This document shows, piece after piece, positions 43,897 to 53,493 of a DNA stretch of 57,424 nucleotides. Numbering within the stretch: position 1 is the first letter of the stretch; the number at the start of each line of letters is the position of its first letter. The DNA is from Porphyrobacter sp. AAP82. GTDB lineage: Bacteria; Pseudomonadota; Alphaproteobacteria; Sphingomonadales; Sphingomonadaceae. The stretch spans positions 1-57,424 of the forward strand of contig NZ_ANFX01000031.1 of the NCBI RefSeq assembly GCF_000331285.1, read 5' to 3'. The notes beneath the pieces are model-generated. The model saw only the letters and a program-made list of their open reading frames with translations. It did no database searches and was not told the origin of the DNA. The position numbers and the translations under genes are program-made.

Positions 43897-45486
43897 ATGG
43901 AAGGCCTTCCCATCCTGTCGCTGATGATGTGCGTGCCGCTGGCGGGCGCGATCGCGTGCCTGTTTTCGGGCGCCGCCGCCGCCCGCTGGATCGCGCTCGG
44001 GGCGACGCTTGTCACCCTCGTGCTCGGCATCGTCCTGTGGACGAATTACGACATCGGCGGCCCGCAGTGGCAGTTCCCCGAAGAGGCAAACCTGTTCGCG
44101 GGCTTCTCCTACAAGCTCGCCATCGATGGGATCGCGCTGATGCTGATCATGCTCAGCGTGTTCCTGATGCCGGTGTGCATCCTTGCGAGCTGGGAATCGG
44201 TCACCAAGCGCGTCGGCGAATACATGGCGGCCTTCCTGTTCATGGAGGTGCTGATGATCGGCACCTTCGCGGCGCAGGACCTGTTCCTGTTCTACGTCTT
44301 CTTCGAGGCGGGCCTCATTCCGATGTATCTCATCATCGGCGTGTGGGGCGGGGACAACCGGATCTACGCGAGCTACAAGTTCTTCCTCTACACGCTGCTC
44401 GGTTCGGTGCTGATGCTGATCGCGATGTTCTGGATGAAGGCCGAGGCGGGCACCTCGGACATCCCGACGCTGATGGAATACGGCTTCCCGAAGGCCGCGC
44501 AGACCTGGCTGTGGCTGGCCTTCTTCGCGAGCTTTGCCGTCAAGGTGCCGATGTGGCCGCTGCACACCTGGCTGCCCGATGCCCACGTGCAGGCGCCCAC
44601 CGCCGGCTCGGTGATCCTCGCCGGCGTGCTGCTCAAGCTCGGCGGCTACGGCTTCATCCGCTTCAGCCTGCCGATGTTCCCCGAGGCGTCCGCGCAGTTC
44701 GCCTGGCTGGTGTTCGCACTCTCGATGGTGGCGGTGGTCTACACATCGCTGGTCGCGCTGGTGCAGGCCGACATGAAGAAGCTGATCGCCTATTCTTCGG
44801 TGGCGCACATGGCGATCGTCACTGTCGGGCTGTTCGCCTTCAACGTGCAGGGGCTGGAGGGCGCGATGATCGTCATGCTCAGCCACGGGATCGTTTCGGG
44901 CGCGCTGTTCCTGTGCGTGGGCGTGATCTATGACCGCCTCCACACCCGCGAGATCGCGCGCTACGGCGGCCTTGCGATCAACATGCCCTATTACGCGCTG
45001 TTCTTCCTCTTGTTCACCATGGCGTCGATCGGTCTTCCGGGCACTAGCGGCTTCGTCGGCGAGTTCCTGTCGCTGGCGGGCATCTACGAGACCTCGAGCC
45101 TCGTCGCCCTGATCTGCACCACCGGCATTATTCTCGGCGCGGCCTACATGCTCTACCTTTACCGCCGCGTCGCATTCGGCGGGCAGGCCAATGCCGATGC
45201 CGCCGCCATGCCCGACATCTCGGCGCGCGAGTGGATCATGATGGCCCCGCTCGGCCTCGCGGTGCTGTGGATGGGGGTCTACCCCGAAAGCTTCCTCGCG
45301 CCGATGCGCAAGGACATCGCCACGCTCGACGCCCGCCTTGCCGCCGCCGCGCCCGCCGGTGACGCGCGGCTTGTGCCCGGCACCCCGCGCGAGAAGGCCG
45401 CCAATGCGCTGGAGCATCATGGCGCGGGTGAGGGCGCCGGGCACGAGGGCATGGAACACGACAGCGCCAGGGAGGGCGCGCACTGA
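43897..45486 (+). CDS. nuoM: NADH-quinone oxidoreductase subunit M
   Basis: A 529-residue antiporter-like subunit. FYVFFEAGLIPMYLIIGVWG has the channel Glu, and [20 protein letters not shown] has the Lys and the conserved HTWLPDAH motif. The C-terminus ends in a His/Glu/Gly tail (EHHGAGEGAGHEGMEH). Its TGA overlaps the nuoN ATG. Confidence 0.95.
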   Translation: MEGLPILSLMMCVPLAGAIACLFSGAAAARWIALGATLVTLVLGIVLWTNYDIGGPQWQFPEEANLFAGFSYKLAIDGIALMLIMLSVFLMPVCILASWESVTKRVGEYMAAFLFMEVLMIGTFAAQDLFLFYVFFEAGLIPMYLIIGVWGGDNRIYASYKFFLYTLLGSVLMLIAMFWMKAEAGTSDIPTLMEYGFPKAAQTWLWLAFFASFAVKVPMWPLHTWLPDAHVQAPTAGSVILAGVLLKLGGYGFIRFSLPMFPEASAQFAWLVFALSMVAVVYTSLVALVQADMKKLIAYSSVAHMAIVTVGLFAFNVQGLEGAMIVMLSHGIVSGALFLCVGVIYDRLHTREIARYGGLAINMPYYALFFLLFTMASIGLPGTSGFVGEFLSLAGIYETSSLVALICTTGIILGAAYMLYLYRRVAFGGQANADAAAMPDISAREWIMMAPLGLAVLWMGVYPESFLAPMRKDIATLDARLAAAAPAGDARLVPGTPREKAANALEHHGAGEGAGHEGMEHDSAREGAH

Positions 45487-46964
45487 TGGATTTCGCCGCT
45501 TCTTTCGCGCTCGTCCTGCCCGAACTGGTGCTGACCGGCGCCGGGCTCGCCTTGCTGCTGGTGGCCGCATGGGGCGGAGACAAGGCCGCGCGCATGGTCG
45601 CCATCGCTGCGGCCGCCGCGCTGTTTGCGGCGGGTATCCTGATCGTCCCCGGCTTGCACCTCGGCACCGACGGCCCGGCGAGCCTCGCCTTCGGCGGCCT
45701 TCTCAAGGTCGATAGCTACGCCCTGTTCGCCAAGGCGCTGATCTATCTTGCCGCTATCGCCGCGCTGGTCATCGCGCCGTCCTTCTTCGCCAGCCCCGCC
45801 GCCGGAACCGAGCGCGGAATGCGCGCCGAATATCCGGTGCTGATCCTGTTCTCGAGCGTCGGCATGGGGCTGATGGTTTCGGCCAATGACTTCATGAGCC
45901 TCTATCTCGGGCTCGAACTGACCAGCTTGTCCTCCTATGTCCTCGCCGCGATCCTGCGCCGCGATACGCGCTCGGGCGAGGCGGGGCTCAAGTATTTCGT
46001 GCTCGGCGCGCTGGCGAGCGGCATCCTGCTCTACGGCATCAGCCTGCTCTACGGCTTTACCGGCGGCACCGCCTTCGAAGCGGTGCGCGCTGGCCTCACC
46101 GGCCAGATGGGCACCGGCGCGCTGTTCGGGGTGATCTTCGTGCTCTCCGGGCTCGCCTTCAAGATCAGCGCGGTGCCGTTCCACATGTGGACGCCTGACG
46201 TCTACGAAGGCGCGCCCACGCCCGTCACCGCTTTCTTCGCCACCGCCCCCAAGGTTGCCGCCGTCGGCCTCACCGCGCGGGTGGTGTTCGAGGTATTCGG
46301 CGGTCAGGTCGGCGCCTGGCAGCAGATCGTGATGTTCATGGCCTTGGCCTCGATTGTCTTCGGCGCATTGGGAGCCATCGGGCAGGAGAACCTGAAGCGC
46401 CTGCTCGCCTATTCCTCGATCAACAATATCGGCTTCATCCTTTTGGGCCTTGCGGTTGCCAATGCCGACGGGGCGAGCGCGATGCTGGTCTACCTGTTCA
46501 TCTATGTCGCCATGAGCATCGGCTGCTTCGCCGCGCTGCTCATGCTGCGCGACGAGGAGGGCAACCTCTACGAGACCTTCACCGACATTCGCGGGCTTTC
46601 GGTGACCAGGCCGGCGATTGCCTGGGCGCTCCTGATCTTCATGTTCAGCCTTGCGGGCATCCCGCCGCTGCTCGGCTTTTACGCCAAGTTCGTGATCTTC
46701 CAGGCGACGATCGAGGCGGGTCTCGTTGCCTTTGGCGCCATCGCCATCGCCGCGAGCGTGATCGGGGCCTTCTACTACATCAAGTTCGTCAAGGTGATGT
46801 TCTTCGATGAGCCCGTCGGCGTCGTCACCGGCAAGAGCGAGGCGAGCCACTGGACGCTCCTGTTCCTGACCGCCGCGATCGTCTCGCCGCTGGGCTACCT
46901 CCTGACGCCCTCGCTGACCGATCTGGCCGACAGGGCCGCCGCCTCGCTGTTTCTCGCGGTTTGA
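45486..46964 (+). CDS. nuoN: NADH-quinone oxidoreductase subunit N
   Basis: A 492-residue antiporter-like subunit. FMSLYLGLELTSLSSYVLAA and FKISAVPFHMWTPDVYEGAP are the conserved channel motifs. It completes a full set of 14 nuo genes. ATG 45486 overlaps the nuoM stop (TGATG); its own TGA overlaps the TTG start of birA. Confidence 0.95.
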   Translation: MDFAASFALVLPELVLTGAGLALLLVAAWGGDKAARMVAIAAAAALFAAGILIVPGLHLGTDGPASLAFGGLLKVDSYALFAKALIYLAAIAALVIAPSFFASPAAGTERGMRAEYPVLILFSSVGMGLMVSANDFMSLYLGLELTSLSSYVLAAILRRDTRSGEAGLKYFVLGALASGILLYGISLLYGFTGGTAFEAVRAGLTGQMGTGALFGVIFVLSGLAFKISAVPFHMWTPDVYEGAPTPVTAFFATAPKVAAVGLTARVVFEVFGGQVGAWQQIVMFMALASIVFGALGAIGQENLKRLLAYSSINNIGFILLGLAVANADGASAMLVYLFIYVAMSIGCFAALLMLRDEEGNLYETFTDIRGLSVTRPAIAWALLIFMFSLAGIPPLLGFYAKFVIFQATIEAGLVAFGAIAIAASVIGAFYYIKFVKVMFFDEPVGVVTGKSEASHWTLLFLTAAIVSPLGYLLTPSLTDLADRAAASLFLAV

Positions 46965-47683
46965 TCAGCCTCGTCGAAGAAACCGGCTCGACCAACGCCG
47001 ATCTTGCTGCTGCGTTGCGCAGCGGCGAGGGCTGGGCCGAGGGCGCGTGGCTGGTCGCCCGCCGCCAGACCGCCGGCCGCGGACGGCAGGGGCGCGCGTG
47101 GTTCGACGGGGCGGGCAACTTCATGGGCTCGACCGTCGTGGTGCTGGGGGCCCAAGCCAATGATGCCGGACCGCCGCCTGCCAGCCTCAGCTTCGTCGCC
47201 GCGCTCGCCGTGCGCGATGCCTGTGCCGCTGCGTTGGGAGACACCGCGCCGCTCGGTCTCAAGTGGCCCAACGACGTGCTGCTGGATGGCGGCAAGCTGT
47301 CTGGCATCCTGCTTGAAATGGTGCGCGGGCATATCATCGTCGGCATCGGGGTGAACCTTGCACGCGCCCCGCAGGTCGAGGGCCGCAAGACCGCCGCGAT
47401 CGCCGATTTCGGGGGTGCCCCGCCGCTCGAGGAATTCGCCGCGAGCCTTGCCGGAGCGTTCGGCCGCAGGCTCGAGGCGTGGCGTATCTACGGGCTCGGG
47501 GCGACGCTTCACGCCTTCCTCGGCCATTCGGTCCACGCCGCCGGATCGCCGGTCAGTGTCCACGATACCGACGGATCGGTGCTCGCCGGCTCCTTCGCCG
47601 GGCTCGAGGAATCCGACGGCGCCTTGCGGCTGCGCTTGGCGGATGGCCGCGAACGTGTCATTCGCGCAGGCGATATCGCCTAA
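46961..47683 (+). CDS. birA: Biotin-[acetyl-CoA-carboxylase] ligase, monofunctional
   Basis: A 240-residue biotin protein ligase. The biotinyl-AMP loop is GRGRQGRAW, and [20 protein letters not shown] is the catalytic Lys region. The N-terminal DNA-binding helix-turn-helix of E. coli BirA is missing, so this enzyme cannot act as the biotin operon repressor. Start TTG 46961 overlaps the nuoN TGA. Linkage of nuoN, birA, coaX and rnj is a common alphaproteobacterial order. Confidence 0.92.
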   Translation: MISLVEETGSTNADLAAALRSGEGWAEGAWLVARRQTAGRGRQGRAWFDGAGNFMGSTVVVLGAQANDAGPPPASLSFVAALAVRDACAAALGDTAPLGLKWPNDVLLDGGKLSGILLEMVRGHIIVGIGVNLARAPQVEGRKTAAIADFGGAPPLEEFAASLAGAFGRRLEAWRIYGLGATLHAFLGHSVHAAGSPVSVHDTDGSVLAGSFAGLEESDGALRLRLADGRERVIRAGDIA

Positions 47684-47699
47684 ACAGGGAATGCCGGAA

Positions 47700-48494
47700 A
47701 TGCTGCTCGCCGCCGATGTCGGGAACACCAATGTCGTCTTCGCGCTGTTCACCTACGCGCCGGACGGGACGCACCAGATCCGCGCGCGCTGGCGCATCGC
47801 CACCGATCCGCGCCGGACGGGTGACGAATACGCCGTGTGGCTGCTCCAGCTTCTGAAGATCGAAGGGGTCGAGCGCGAGCAGATCACCCGGATCATCGTA
47901 GCCTCGGTGGTGCCGCGCGCGGACCACAACCTCACCGTCCTGTGCGAGAAATATTTCGGCTTCACCCCGCTGTTTGCAGGGCAGGGTGCGGCGCGCTGGC
48001 GGTTCGAGATCGATGTCGACCAGCCCAGTTCGCTCGGCGCCGACCGCGCGCTCAACATTCTGGCCGCGCATCACAAATACGGCGGCGACCTCATCATCGT
48101 CGATTTCGGCACGGCCACCAAGTTCGAGGCGGTCGACTTTACCGGCGCCTACAAGGGCGGGTCGATCGCGCCCGGGATCAACCTCAGCCTCGATGCGCTG
48201 GTCGGCAAGACCGCCAAGCTCCCGCGCATCGCCATCAAGGCGCCCGCCAGCCGTTCCGTCATCGGCCGCAATACCGAAGACCAGATGCTGATCGGCGTCT
48301 TCTGGGGCTATGTCGCGATGATGGAGGGCATGGTCGCCAAGATGAAATCGGAAATCGGCCGTCCCGCCAAGGTTGTCGCCACCGGCGGGCTCGCCATATT
48401 GTTCGACGACGCGACCGAGATTTTCGATCACGTCGATGCCGACCTCACCCTTGATGGCCTCGCCATCCTCGCCCGCCAGGCCGAAACCGCCTGA
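47700..48494 (+). CDS. coaX: Type III pantothenate kinase
   Basis: A 264-residue ASKHA-fold kinase for the first step of coenzyme A synthesis. [17 protein letters not shown] is the phosphate-binding N-terminus, [14 protein letters not shown] the pantothenate-binding segment, and [15 protein letters not shown] the second phosphate loop (the usual GTA-T-D pattern). ATG 47700 is preferred to ATG 47691 because AGGGA at 47686-47690 is then well spaced. Confidence 0.94.
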   Translation: MLLAADVGNTNVVFALFTYAPDGTHQIRARWRIATDPRRTGDEYAVWLLQLLKIEGVEREQITRIIVASVVPRADHNLTVLCEKYFGFTPLFAGQGAARWRFEIDVDQPSSLGADRALNILAAHHKYGGDLIIVDFGTATKFEAVDFTGAYKGGSIAPGINLSLDALVGKTAKLPRIAIKAPASRSVIGRNTEDQMLIGVFWGYVAMMEGMVAKMKSEIGRPAKVVATGGLAILFDDATEIFDHVDADLTLDGLAILARQAETA

Positions 48495-48517
48495 GCGCTG
48501 CCAACGTAAGAGACATC

Positions 48518-50173
48518 GTGAAGCAAGACTACACCCCCGAAGACGAACTCCTGTTCCTGGCCCTCGGCGGTTCGGGCGAGATCGGCATGAACGTCAATCT
48601 CTACGGAGCCCAAGGCAAATGGATCATGGTCGATCTGGGCATGACCTTCTCGGGCAACGAATACCCGGGGGTCGAACTGGTCTTTGCCGATCTCGAATTC
48701 ATCGAGGCGCGCGCCAAGGACCTCATCGGCATCGTCCTCACCCACGCGCACGAGGACCACATCGGCGCGGTGCCCTATTTCGCGGGCGATCTGGGCGTGC
48801 CGCTCTATGCCACGCCGTTCACCGCCGATCTGGTGGCAAGGAAGCTCGAGGAGGCCGGGCTGCTCGGCGAGGTCGAACTCAACATCATCGAGGACGACCA
48901 CGGCCAGATCGAGCTCGGCCCCTTCAGCATCACCTATCTGCCGCTCGCGCATTCGATCGCCGAGGGCAATGCGCTGCTGATCGACACGCCGCACGGCCGC
49001 ATCTTCCACACCGGCGACTGGAAGCTCGACGAGGAACCGATCATTGGCGAGCCGACCACCGAGGAAGAGCTGCGCGACATCGGCGCCGAGGGCGTGCTGG
49101 CGCTGGTGTGTGATTCGACCAATGTCTTCAATCCCAATCCCTCGGGCAGCGAAGGCGCGGTGCACCGTGCGCTGATGGAGGAAGTCGCGCGCCATTCGGG
49201 CAAGCGCGTCGTCGTCACCACCTTTGCGAGCAACGTCGCGCGCCTCCAGACGCTGGGCGAAGTCGCGCGCGAGACGGGGCGGCAGATCTGTGTTGCCGGC
49301 CGCTCGCTCGACCGCATCATCGAGGTCGCACAGGACAATGGCTACCTTGCCGATTTCCCCGCTCCGGTCGATTTCGAGACCGCGATGGGGCTGCCCCGGG
49401 GCGAGGTGCTGATCATCGCCACCGGCGGGCAGGGCGAGCCGCGCGCGGCGCTTTCGCGCATGGCGGAGAGCAATCATCCGATCGAGCTGGTCGCGGGCGA
49501 CGTGGTGCTGTTCTCCTCGCGCCAGATCCCCGGCAACGAGATCGCGATCGGCAAGATCCAGAACCAGCTCGCCGCGCGGGGCATCCAGATGGTGACCGAC
49601 CGGCAGGCGCTGATCCACGTATCGGGCCATCCCGGGCGGCCGGAACTGGAAGCGCTTTACAGCTGGCTCAAGCCCGAAATTCTCGTCCCCGTCCACGGCG
49701 AGATCCGCCACATGGCCGAACAGGCCCGCGTCGGCAAGGCCAGCGGCATCCCGCATCAGGTCGTCCAGAAGAACGGCGACATCGTGCGCCTTGCCCCCGG
49801 CAAGCCCGGCAAGCTCGCCGAGGTGCGCGCCGGACGCCTGGTGCTCGATGGCGACATCATCGCGCCCGCCGATGGCGATGCGATCACCATGCGCCGCCGC
49901 ATCGCGGGCGAGGGCGTGCTGGTGGTGGTGCTGGCCCGCGGCGCGCGGCCGGTGATCGAGGCGGTCGGCCTGCCGCTTGACGAGGACCTCCCCGAATTCC
50001 TCGCCGAAGCGGCCGAGGATGTGCTGAAGGCGATCGGCCGATTGAAGGGCCGCGATGCCAAGGACGAGGCCGCAGTGCGCGAGGCCGCGCGCCTTGCCGC
50101 CCGCCGCTGCGCGCAGCGCTGGTCGGGCAAGCGTCCGCAGGTGCGCGTGGTGATGCCGGGCAGCGCGGGCTGA
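48518..50173 (+). CDS. rnj: Ribonuclease J
   Basis: A 551-residue metallo-beta-lactamase/beta-CASP exo- and endoribonuclease. The zinc motif is LTHAHEDHIGA; further ligands are in LAHSIAEGN and IFHTGDWKLD; the beta-CASP domain has VTTFASNVARLQTL, and HVSGHPGRPELEAL carries the late His. A C-terminal domain follows. Start GTG 48518. It coexists in this window with RNase E, as is usual in this class. Its last base overlaps the next ATG. Confidence 0.94.
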   Translation: MKQDYTPEDELLFLALGGSGEIGMNVNLYGAQGKWIMVDLGMTFSGNEYPGVELVFADLEFIEARAKDLIGIVLTHAHEDHIGAVPYFAGDLGVPLYATPFTADLVARKLEEAGLLGEVELNIIEDDHGQIELGPFSITYLPLAHSIAEGNALLIDTPHGRIFHTGDWKLDEEPIIGEPTTEEELRDIGAEGVLALVCDSTNVFNPNPSGSEGAVHRALMEEVARHSGKRVVVTTFASNVARLQTLGEVARETGRQICVAGRSLDRIIEVAQDNGYLADFPAPVDFETAMGLPRGEVLIIATGGQGEPRAALSRMAESNHPIELVAGDVVLFSSRQIPGNEIAIGKIQNQLAARGIQMVTDRQALIHVSGHPGRPELEALYSWLKPEILVPVHGEIRHMAEQARVGKASGIPHQVVQKNGDIVRLAPGKPGKLAEVRAGRLVLDGDIIAPADGDAITMRRRIAGEGVLVVVLARGARPVIEAVGLPLDEDLPEFLAEAAEDVLKAIGRLKGRDAKDEAAVREAARLAARRCAQRWSGKRPQVRVVMPGSAG

Positions 50174-50451
50174 TGCAGATCACCTCGATCCTTGCGATCT
50201 ACTTCCTGTTTTGGGTGATGAGCGCCTTCATCATGCTGCCCTTTGGCGTGCGCACCGCGGACGAGGCCGGGGTCGAGAAGGTCCCCGGCCAGGCCGATAG
50301 CGCGCCGGTCGACTTCCGGCCCGGCAGGCTGGCGCTGCGCGCGAGCCTGGTCGCAGCGGTGCTCACCGCGCTGTTCGTCGCCAACTTCACCTATGGCTGG
50401 ATCACCGCCGCCGATATCGACGTCCTGCCCAAGCCGCCGGGCGCGGGTTAG
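50173..50451 (+). CDS. DUF1467 family membrane protein
   Basis: A 92-residue protein with two transmembrane helices (about residues 5-24 and 55-75). The loop carrying LPFGVRTADEAG is the family signature. DUF1467 proteins commonly follow rnj in alphaproteobacteria; the function is unknown. ATG 50173 overlaps the rnj TGA. The end overlaps by 4 bases the convergent coiled-coil gene. Confidence 0.85.
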   Translation: MQITSILAIYFLFWVMSAFIMLPFGVRTADEAGVEKVPGQADSAPVDFRPGRLALRASLVAAVLTALFVANFTYGWITAADIDVLPKPPGAG

Positions 50452-53000
50452 GTCCGGAACCGCTCGATCGCCTGGGCGAGCGCGACGTAGAGCTTGCCCA
50501 TGTCCGATCCCAGCATCGTCACGCTCAGCACGTGGCCATCGCGGGTCGACAGCGTCTGGCGCAGCAGCGCCTCGAAATCGTGGATGTAGCGGCTGACGTT
50601 GAGCTTGAAGGTCTCGTCGGCGGTGTAGAGCGCGGCGATGTCCTTGGTGGTGCCGGCATCGAGCAGCCTGACCGCGCGGCGGGTGAAGATCCCGCGGTCG
50701 CCCTTGAGATAGGCGTCCCACGCGGTGTCGGCCACCTCGTGCGACAGCACCCCTGCGATATCGATCGCTGCCGAATTGAGGCTGTCGGTGATCAGCGCCA
50801 TGCGCCGTGCGAAGTCGTTGTTGACCTGCTCCTCGGCAAGGTCGCGCGCGCGGATGACACGCTGTTCGAGGTTGCCGGTCAGCTCATTGACCTTGACCAG
50901 CTGGTCGCGCAGCTGGATGGCCGCCTCGCGCCCGACACCCGCAGCATGCGCGGCCGACTGTTCGAGCGCGCCGAGGGTGGCTGCGGTTTCGTTGCGCAGG
51001 CTCCTCTCGAGCGCCTCGACCGCCTCGGCGCCGAGCCGGCTTGCATGGCCCAGCATCCGCTCGCGCGCGCCCTCGTCAAGGGTGGTGAAGGCGCCGGTGA
51101 TCGCGGTTTCGAGCGCGGCGAGGTTTCCGCGCAGCGCTTCCTCGGTGCCGGCCGCCAGCGCGCCGCTATCCTCGGCAAGCCGGGCAAAGCCGCTGCGAAG
51201 GCCCTGAAGCCGTGCGAGCACATCCTCGGTCTCTTCGGCAAGGCGGGACTTGAAGCCGGCGATGGCGGTTTCGGCCGCGTCGATCCCGTCGCGGGTGTGC
51301 CGCAGGGTATCCGAAAGATCGCTGCCGGCCTGTGCCGAGCGGAGCATCAGCGCGGCGACCTTGTCCGCGCGCGTCTCGGCGGTTTCGAGCGCGGCATTGG
51401 CCCCGCCGATCGCGCCGGTCAGTTCCTCGCGGCAGGTGCGCGCGCCCGACTGGAGGATTTCGAGCAGCCGCACCGAACTGTCGGTGAGCTGCGTCATCTC
51501 CGCTTCGGTCGCGGCAAGCGCGGCGCGCTTTTCGGCAAGCTGGCGGCCCAGCGCCTCGAGCGCCCCGCCAAGGTTTGCCCGGGCGGTCTCGCCTGCGGTG
51601 CCGGCCTTGCTTACCGCGCGTGTCAGTTCGGCGACGCGTTCGGACATGGCTTCGCCCTGCGCGACGAGCTTCTCGATCTCCGCAATCTGCGCCTCGCGCC
51701 GCTGGGCGAGGGCATCGTCGAGCGCGGCAAGCCGCTGGGCAAGCACTTCGCTGGCCTGGGTCTCGCGGGTATCGAAAGCCGACTGGCGCTGTTCGATCAG
51801 TTCATCGAAACTGCGGTTGCGCGCTTCGAGGTGATCATCGAAGCGCATCGCCTCGTCGCGCAGCTGGATGATGCGCTGCGCCGCGGCCGCACTGGTGCTG
51901 CGGTCGAGCTCGTCGACGAGGCGCAGCTTTTCGAGCATGGTGTCGTGCAGCGATCCGATCGTCTCGGCAAAGCGCGCTTCGGCGTTGTCTGCCGCTTCGC
52001 TGAGGCGCGCGGCGGTGCTTTCCGCCTCGCTTGCCGCGGCGCCGGCCCGTTCGCGCAGCGCCGCGATCGCCTCTTCCTCGAGCGCGCCCACGGCCGCGCG
52101 GTAGTTTTCGGCGTCCGTCCGGAGCGCGGCAAAGCGCTGGGTGACCAGTGCCTCGATCCGCACTAGCTGGCCCTCGAACCCGGCGAGCGAAGCGCCGACA
52201 CTCTCACCAAGCCGCGCGACCTGTTCCTCGCTGGCGGCGCCCGCGGCCTTCAACCGCTCGAACCCGCCCTGAAGCCGCTCCAGCTGATCCTCGGCCACGC
52301 GCCCGGTGCTGCCGATCTGGTTGGTCACATCGCGCGCGGCATTGGCGATCACCGGCAGATCGTCGCGCAGCCGGTTCATGTTGCCGAGCGCGGTCTCGCT
52401 GGTGGTGGCGATCGTTTCCACCTCGGCACCGTTGTTGCGGATCAGCGCCTGCAACTCGCCCGCATGGGCCGAGAGACGTTCGGCGGCGATGCGGCCCAGT
52501 GCGTCGAGATCGCGGGCCTCGGCGGCGAGGAATTCGCGCGCGAGGCTGAGTTCGCGGTTCACCACCTTGAGCCGCGCCTCGAGCGCGGCGCTTTCGCGGT
52601 TCATGGCCGCAGCCGTTGCGGCAAAGCGCTGCGCCTCGGCCTGCGAGGAGCGCATCGAGAGGAGCCACATGATCCCGACCAGCGCCACCGGGACCGCCCA
52701 CATCACCACCCACTGCGCCCACTGCGCAGGCACGGTGCGCGCCTGCATGTCGGCAAGATGGGCCCAGACGAAGAACCCGCTCCATCCCCCGATCGCCAGC
52801 ACCGCAAGCGCCGGTGCGGACTTTGCGAGCAGCGAGGGGCGGGGCGTGTCGGGCACGGCCTCCACGCTCTCCTCGTCCACCCAGGTGTCAGACAATTCAA
52901 GCGCTTCGCCGCCGTCCTCCGCTTCGGGAAGCGAGGTGTCGCCCGCGTTGTCGCTGCCGCTCTTGCGCCCCAGGGCGCGTATCTGGTGCCGTCCTGCCAT
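50448..53000 (-). CDS. Large two-TM coiled-coil protein, 850 aa, unknown
   Basis: No family recognised with confidence. The N-terminal 55 residues are acidic and cytoplasmic-looking; two transmembrane helices follow (about residues 62-82 and 96-115). From about residue 120 to 730 there is a long Ala/Glu/Arg/Leu-rich coiled coil with many Ala-containing heptads. The last roughly 110 residues change character (VADTAWDAYLKGDRGIFTRR, RYIHDFEALLRQTL, SDMGKLYVALAQAIERF) and look like a compact conserved helical domain. The layout recalls membrane-tethered scaffolds or polar organisers (inference). It is divergent from the HPt-like gene, with only 67 bases between them. Confidence 0.78.
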   Translation of the reverse strand: MAGRHQIRALGRKSGSDNAGDTSLPEAEDGGEALELSDTWVDEESVEAVPDTPRPSLLAKSAPALAVLAIGGWSGFFVWAHLADMQARTVPAQWAQWVVMWAVPVALVGIMWLLSMRSSQAEAQRFAATAAAMNRESAALEARLKVVNRELSLAREFLAAEARDLDALGRIAAERLSAHAGELQALIRNNGAEVETIATTSETALGNMNRLRDDLPVIANAARDVTNQIGSTGRVAEDQLERLQGGFERLKAAGAASEEQVARLGESVGASLAGFEGQLVRIEALVTQRFAALRTDAENYRAAVGALEEEAIAALRERAGAAASEAESTAARLSEAADNAEARFAETIGSLHDTMLEKLRLVDELDRSTSAAAAQRIIQLRDEAMRFDDHLEARNRSFDELIEQRQSAFDTRETQASEVLAQRLAALDDALAQRREAQIAEIEKLVAQGEAMSERVAELTRAVSKAGTAGETARANLGGALEALGRQLAEKRAALAATEAEMTQLTDSSVRLLEILQSGARTCREELTGAIGGANAALETAETRADKVAALMLRSAQAGSDLSDTLRHTRDGIDAAETAIAGFKSRLAEETEDVLARLQGLRSGFARLAEDSGALAAGTEEALRGNLAALETAITGAFTTLDEGARERMLGHASRLGAEAVEALERSLRNETAATLGALEQSAAHAAGVGREAAIQLRDQLVKVNELTGNLEQRVIRARDLAEEQVNNDFARRMALITDSLNSAAIDIAGVLSHEVADTAWDAYLKGDRGIFTRRAVRLLDAGTTKDIAALYTADETFKLNVSRYIHDFEALLRQTLSTRDGHVLSVTMLGSDMGKLYVALAQAIERFRT

Positions 53001-53022
53001 GCCCCTTCATACCACAGCACGA

Positions 53023-53065
53023 CTCGGGATAAACCCCGCTTTAACCAATCCGGGTTAATCCCGAG
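53023..53065. promoter_or_regulatory. 13-base inverted repeat in the divergent promoter
   Basis: CTCGGGATAAACC (53023-53035) and GGTTAATCCCGAG (53053-53065) form an inverted repeat with 12 of 13 positions matching and 17 bases between. A TTAACC at 53041-53046 inside the spacer also faces GGTTAA at 53053-53058. The right arm ends two bases before the HPt-like ATG, so a bound protein or an RNA hairpin would block that start. TTAACC resembles CtrA half-sites, but the spacing between the TTAA elements is 10, not 7. Confidence 0.5.
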
Positions 53066-53067
53066 CC

Positions 53068-53394
53068 ATGGCATTCAATCATGGAGCTCTGGATGCAACC
53101 CTTGCGGCGGCGGCCGGCGATGATGCCGCGCTGCTGCGCGAGCTGCGCAGCGCCTTTCTCGAGAGTGCGGCCAAGCAGCTCGATCTGCTGAAGCGCGCGC
53201 GCTGTGACGGCAACTGGCATGTCGCCGCGATGCGCCTGAAGGGCCTTGCCGCGAGCTTCCACGCCGAGGACCTGCTCCAGGCCGCCGAGATCGCGCTCCA
53301 CGCCGCCCCCGGCGAGCCGATGGCGATCCGCGAGGTCGAGGCGGTGATCGCCCGCTTCGCGCGCACCCGCATCCCCGATCCCAACCGCATCTGA
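53068..53394 (+). CDS. HPt-like protein lacking the phosphoacceptor histidine
   Basis: A 108-residue helical protein resembling histidine phosphotransfer domains: LLRELRSAFLESAAKQLDLLKRA matches the first long helix, and AAMRLKGLAASFHAEDLLQAAEIAL matches the helix that normally reads A-H-x-LKG. The LKG signature is kept, but Met55 stands where the phosphorylated His should be; the nearby His51 is one turn away and out of register. It is therefore probably a non-phosphorylatable binding module. Start ATG 53068; no Shine-Dalgarno is visible. It diverges from the coiled-coil gene. Confidence 0.68.
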   Translation: MAFNHGALDATLAAAAGDDAALLRELRSAFLESAAKQLDLLKRARCDGNWHVAAMRLKGLAASFHAEDLLQAAEIALHAAPGEPMAIREVEAVIARFARTRIPDPNRI

Positions 53395-53449
53395 TCCCGC
53401 CCGCAGCGCACGCCCGCAATGCGGCGCTTGAACCGCTGCGCGTAACGCG

Positions 53450-53480
53450 CCAATCCCTGTGCGCCCGTCAGGGGGATTGG
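53450..53480 (+). other. Imperfect hairpin just upstream of a ribosome-binding site
   Basis: CCAATCCCTG (53450-53459) pairs with CAGGGGGATTGG (53469-53480) with a small bulge. The GGAGGA ribosome-binding site of the next gene begins at the last base of this structure (53480-53485). It could end the HPt-like transcript or tune translation; there is no T-run. Confidence 0.4.
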
Positions 53481-53493
53481 AGGAGCACCACCC

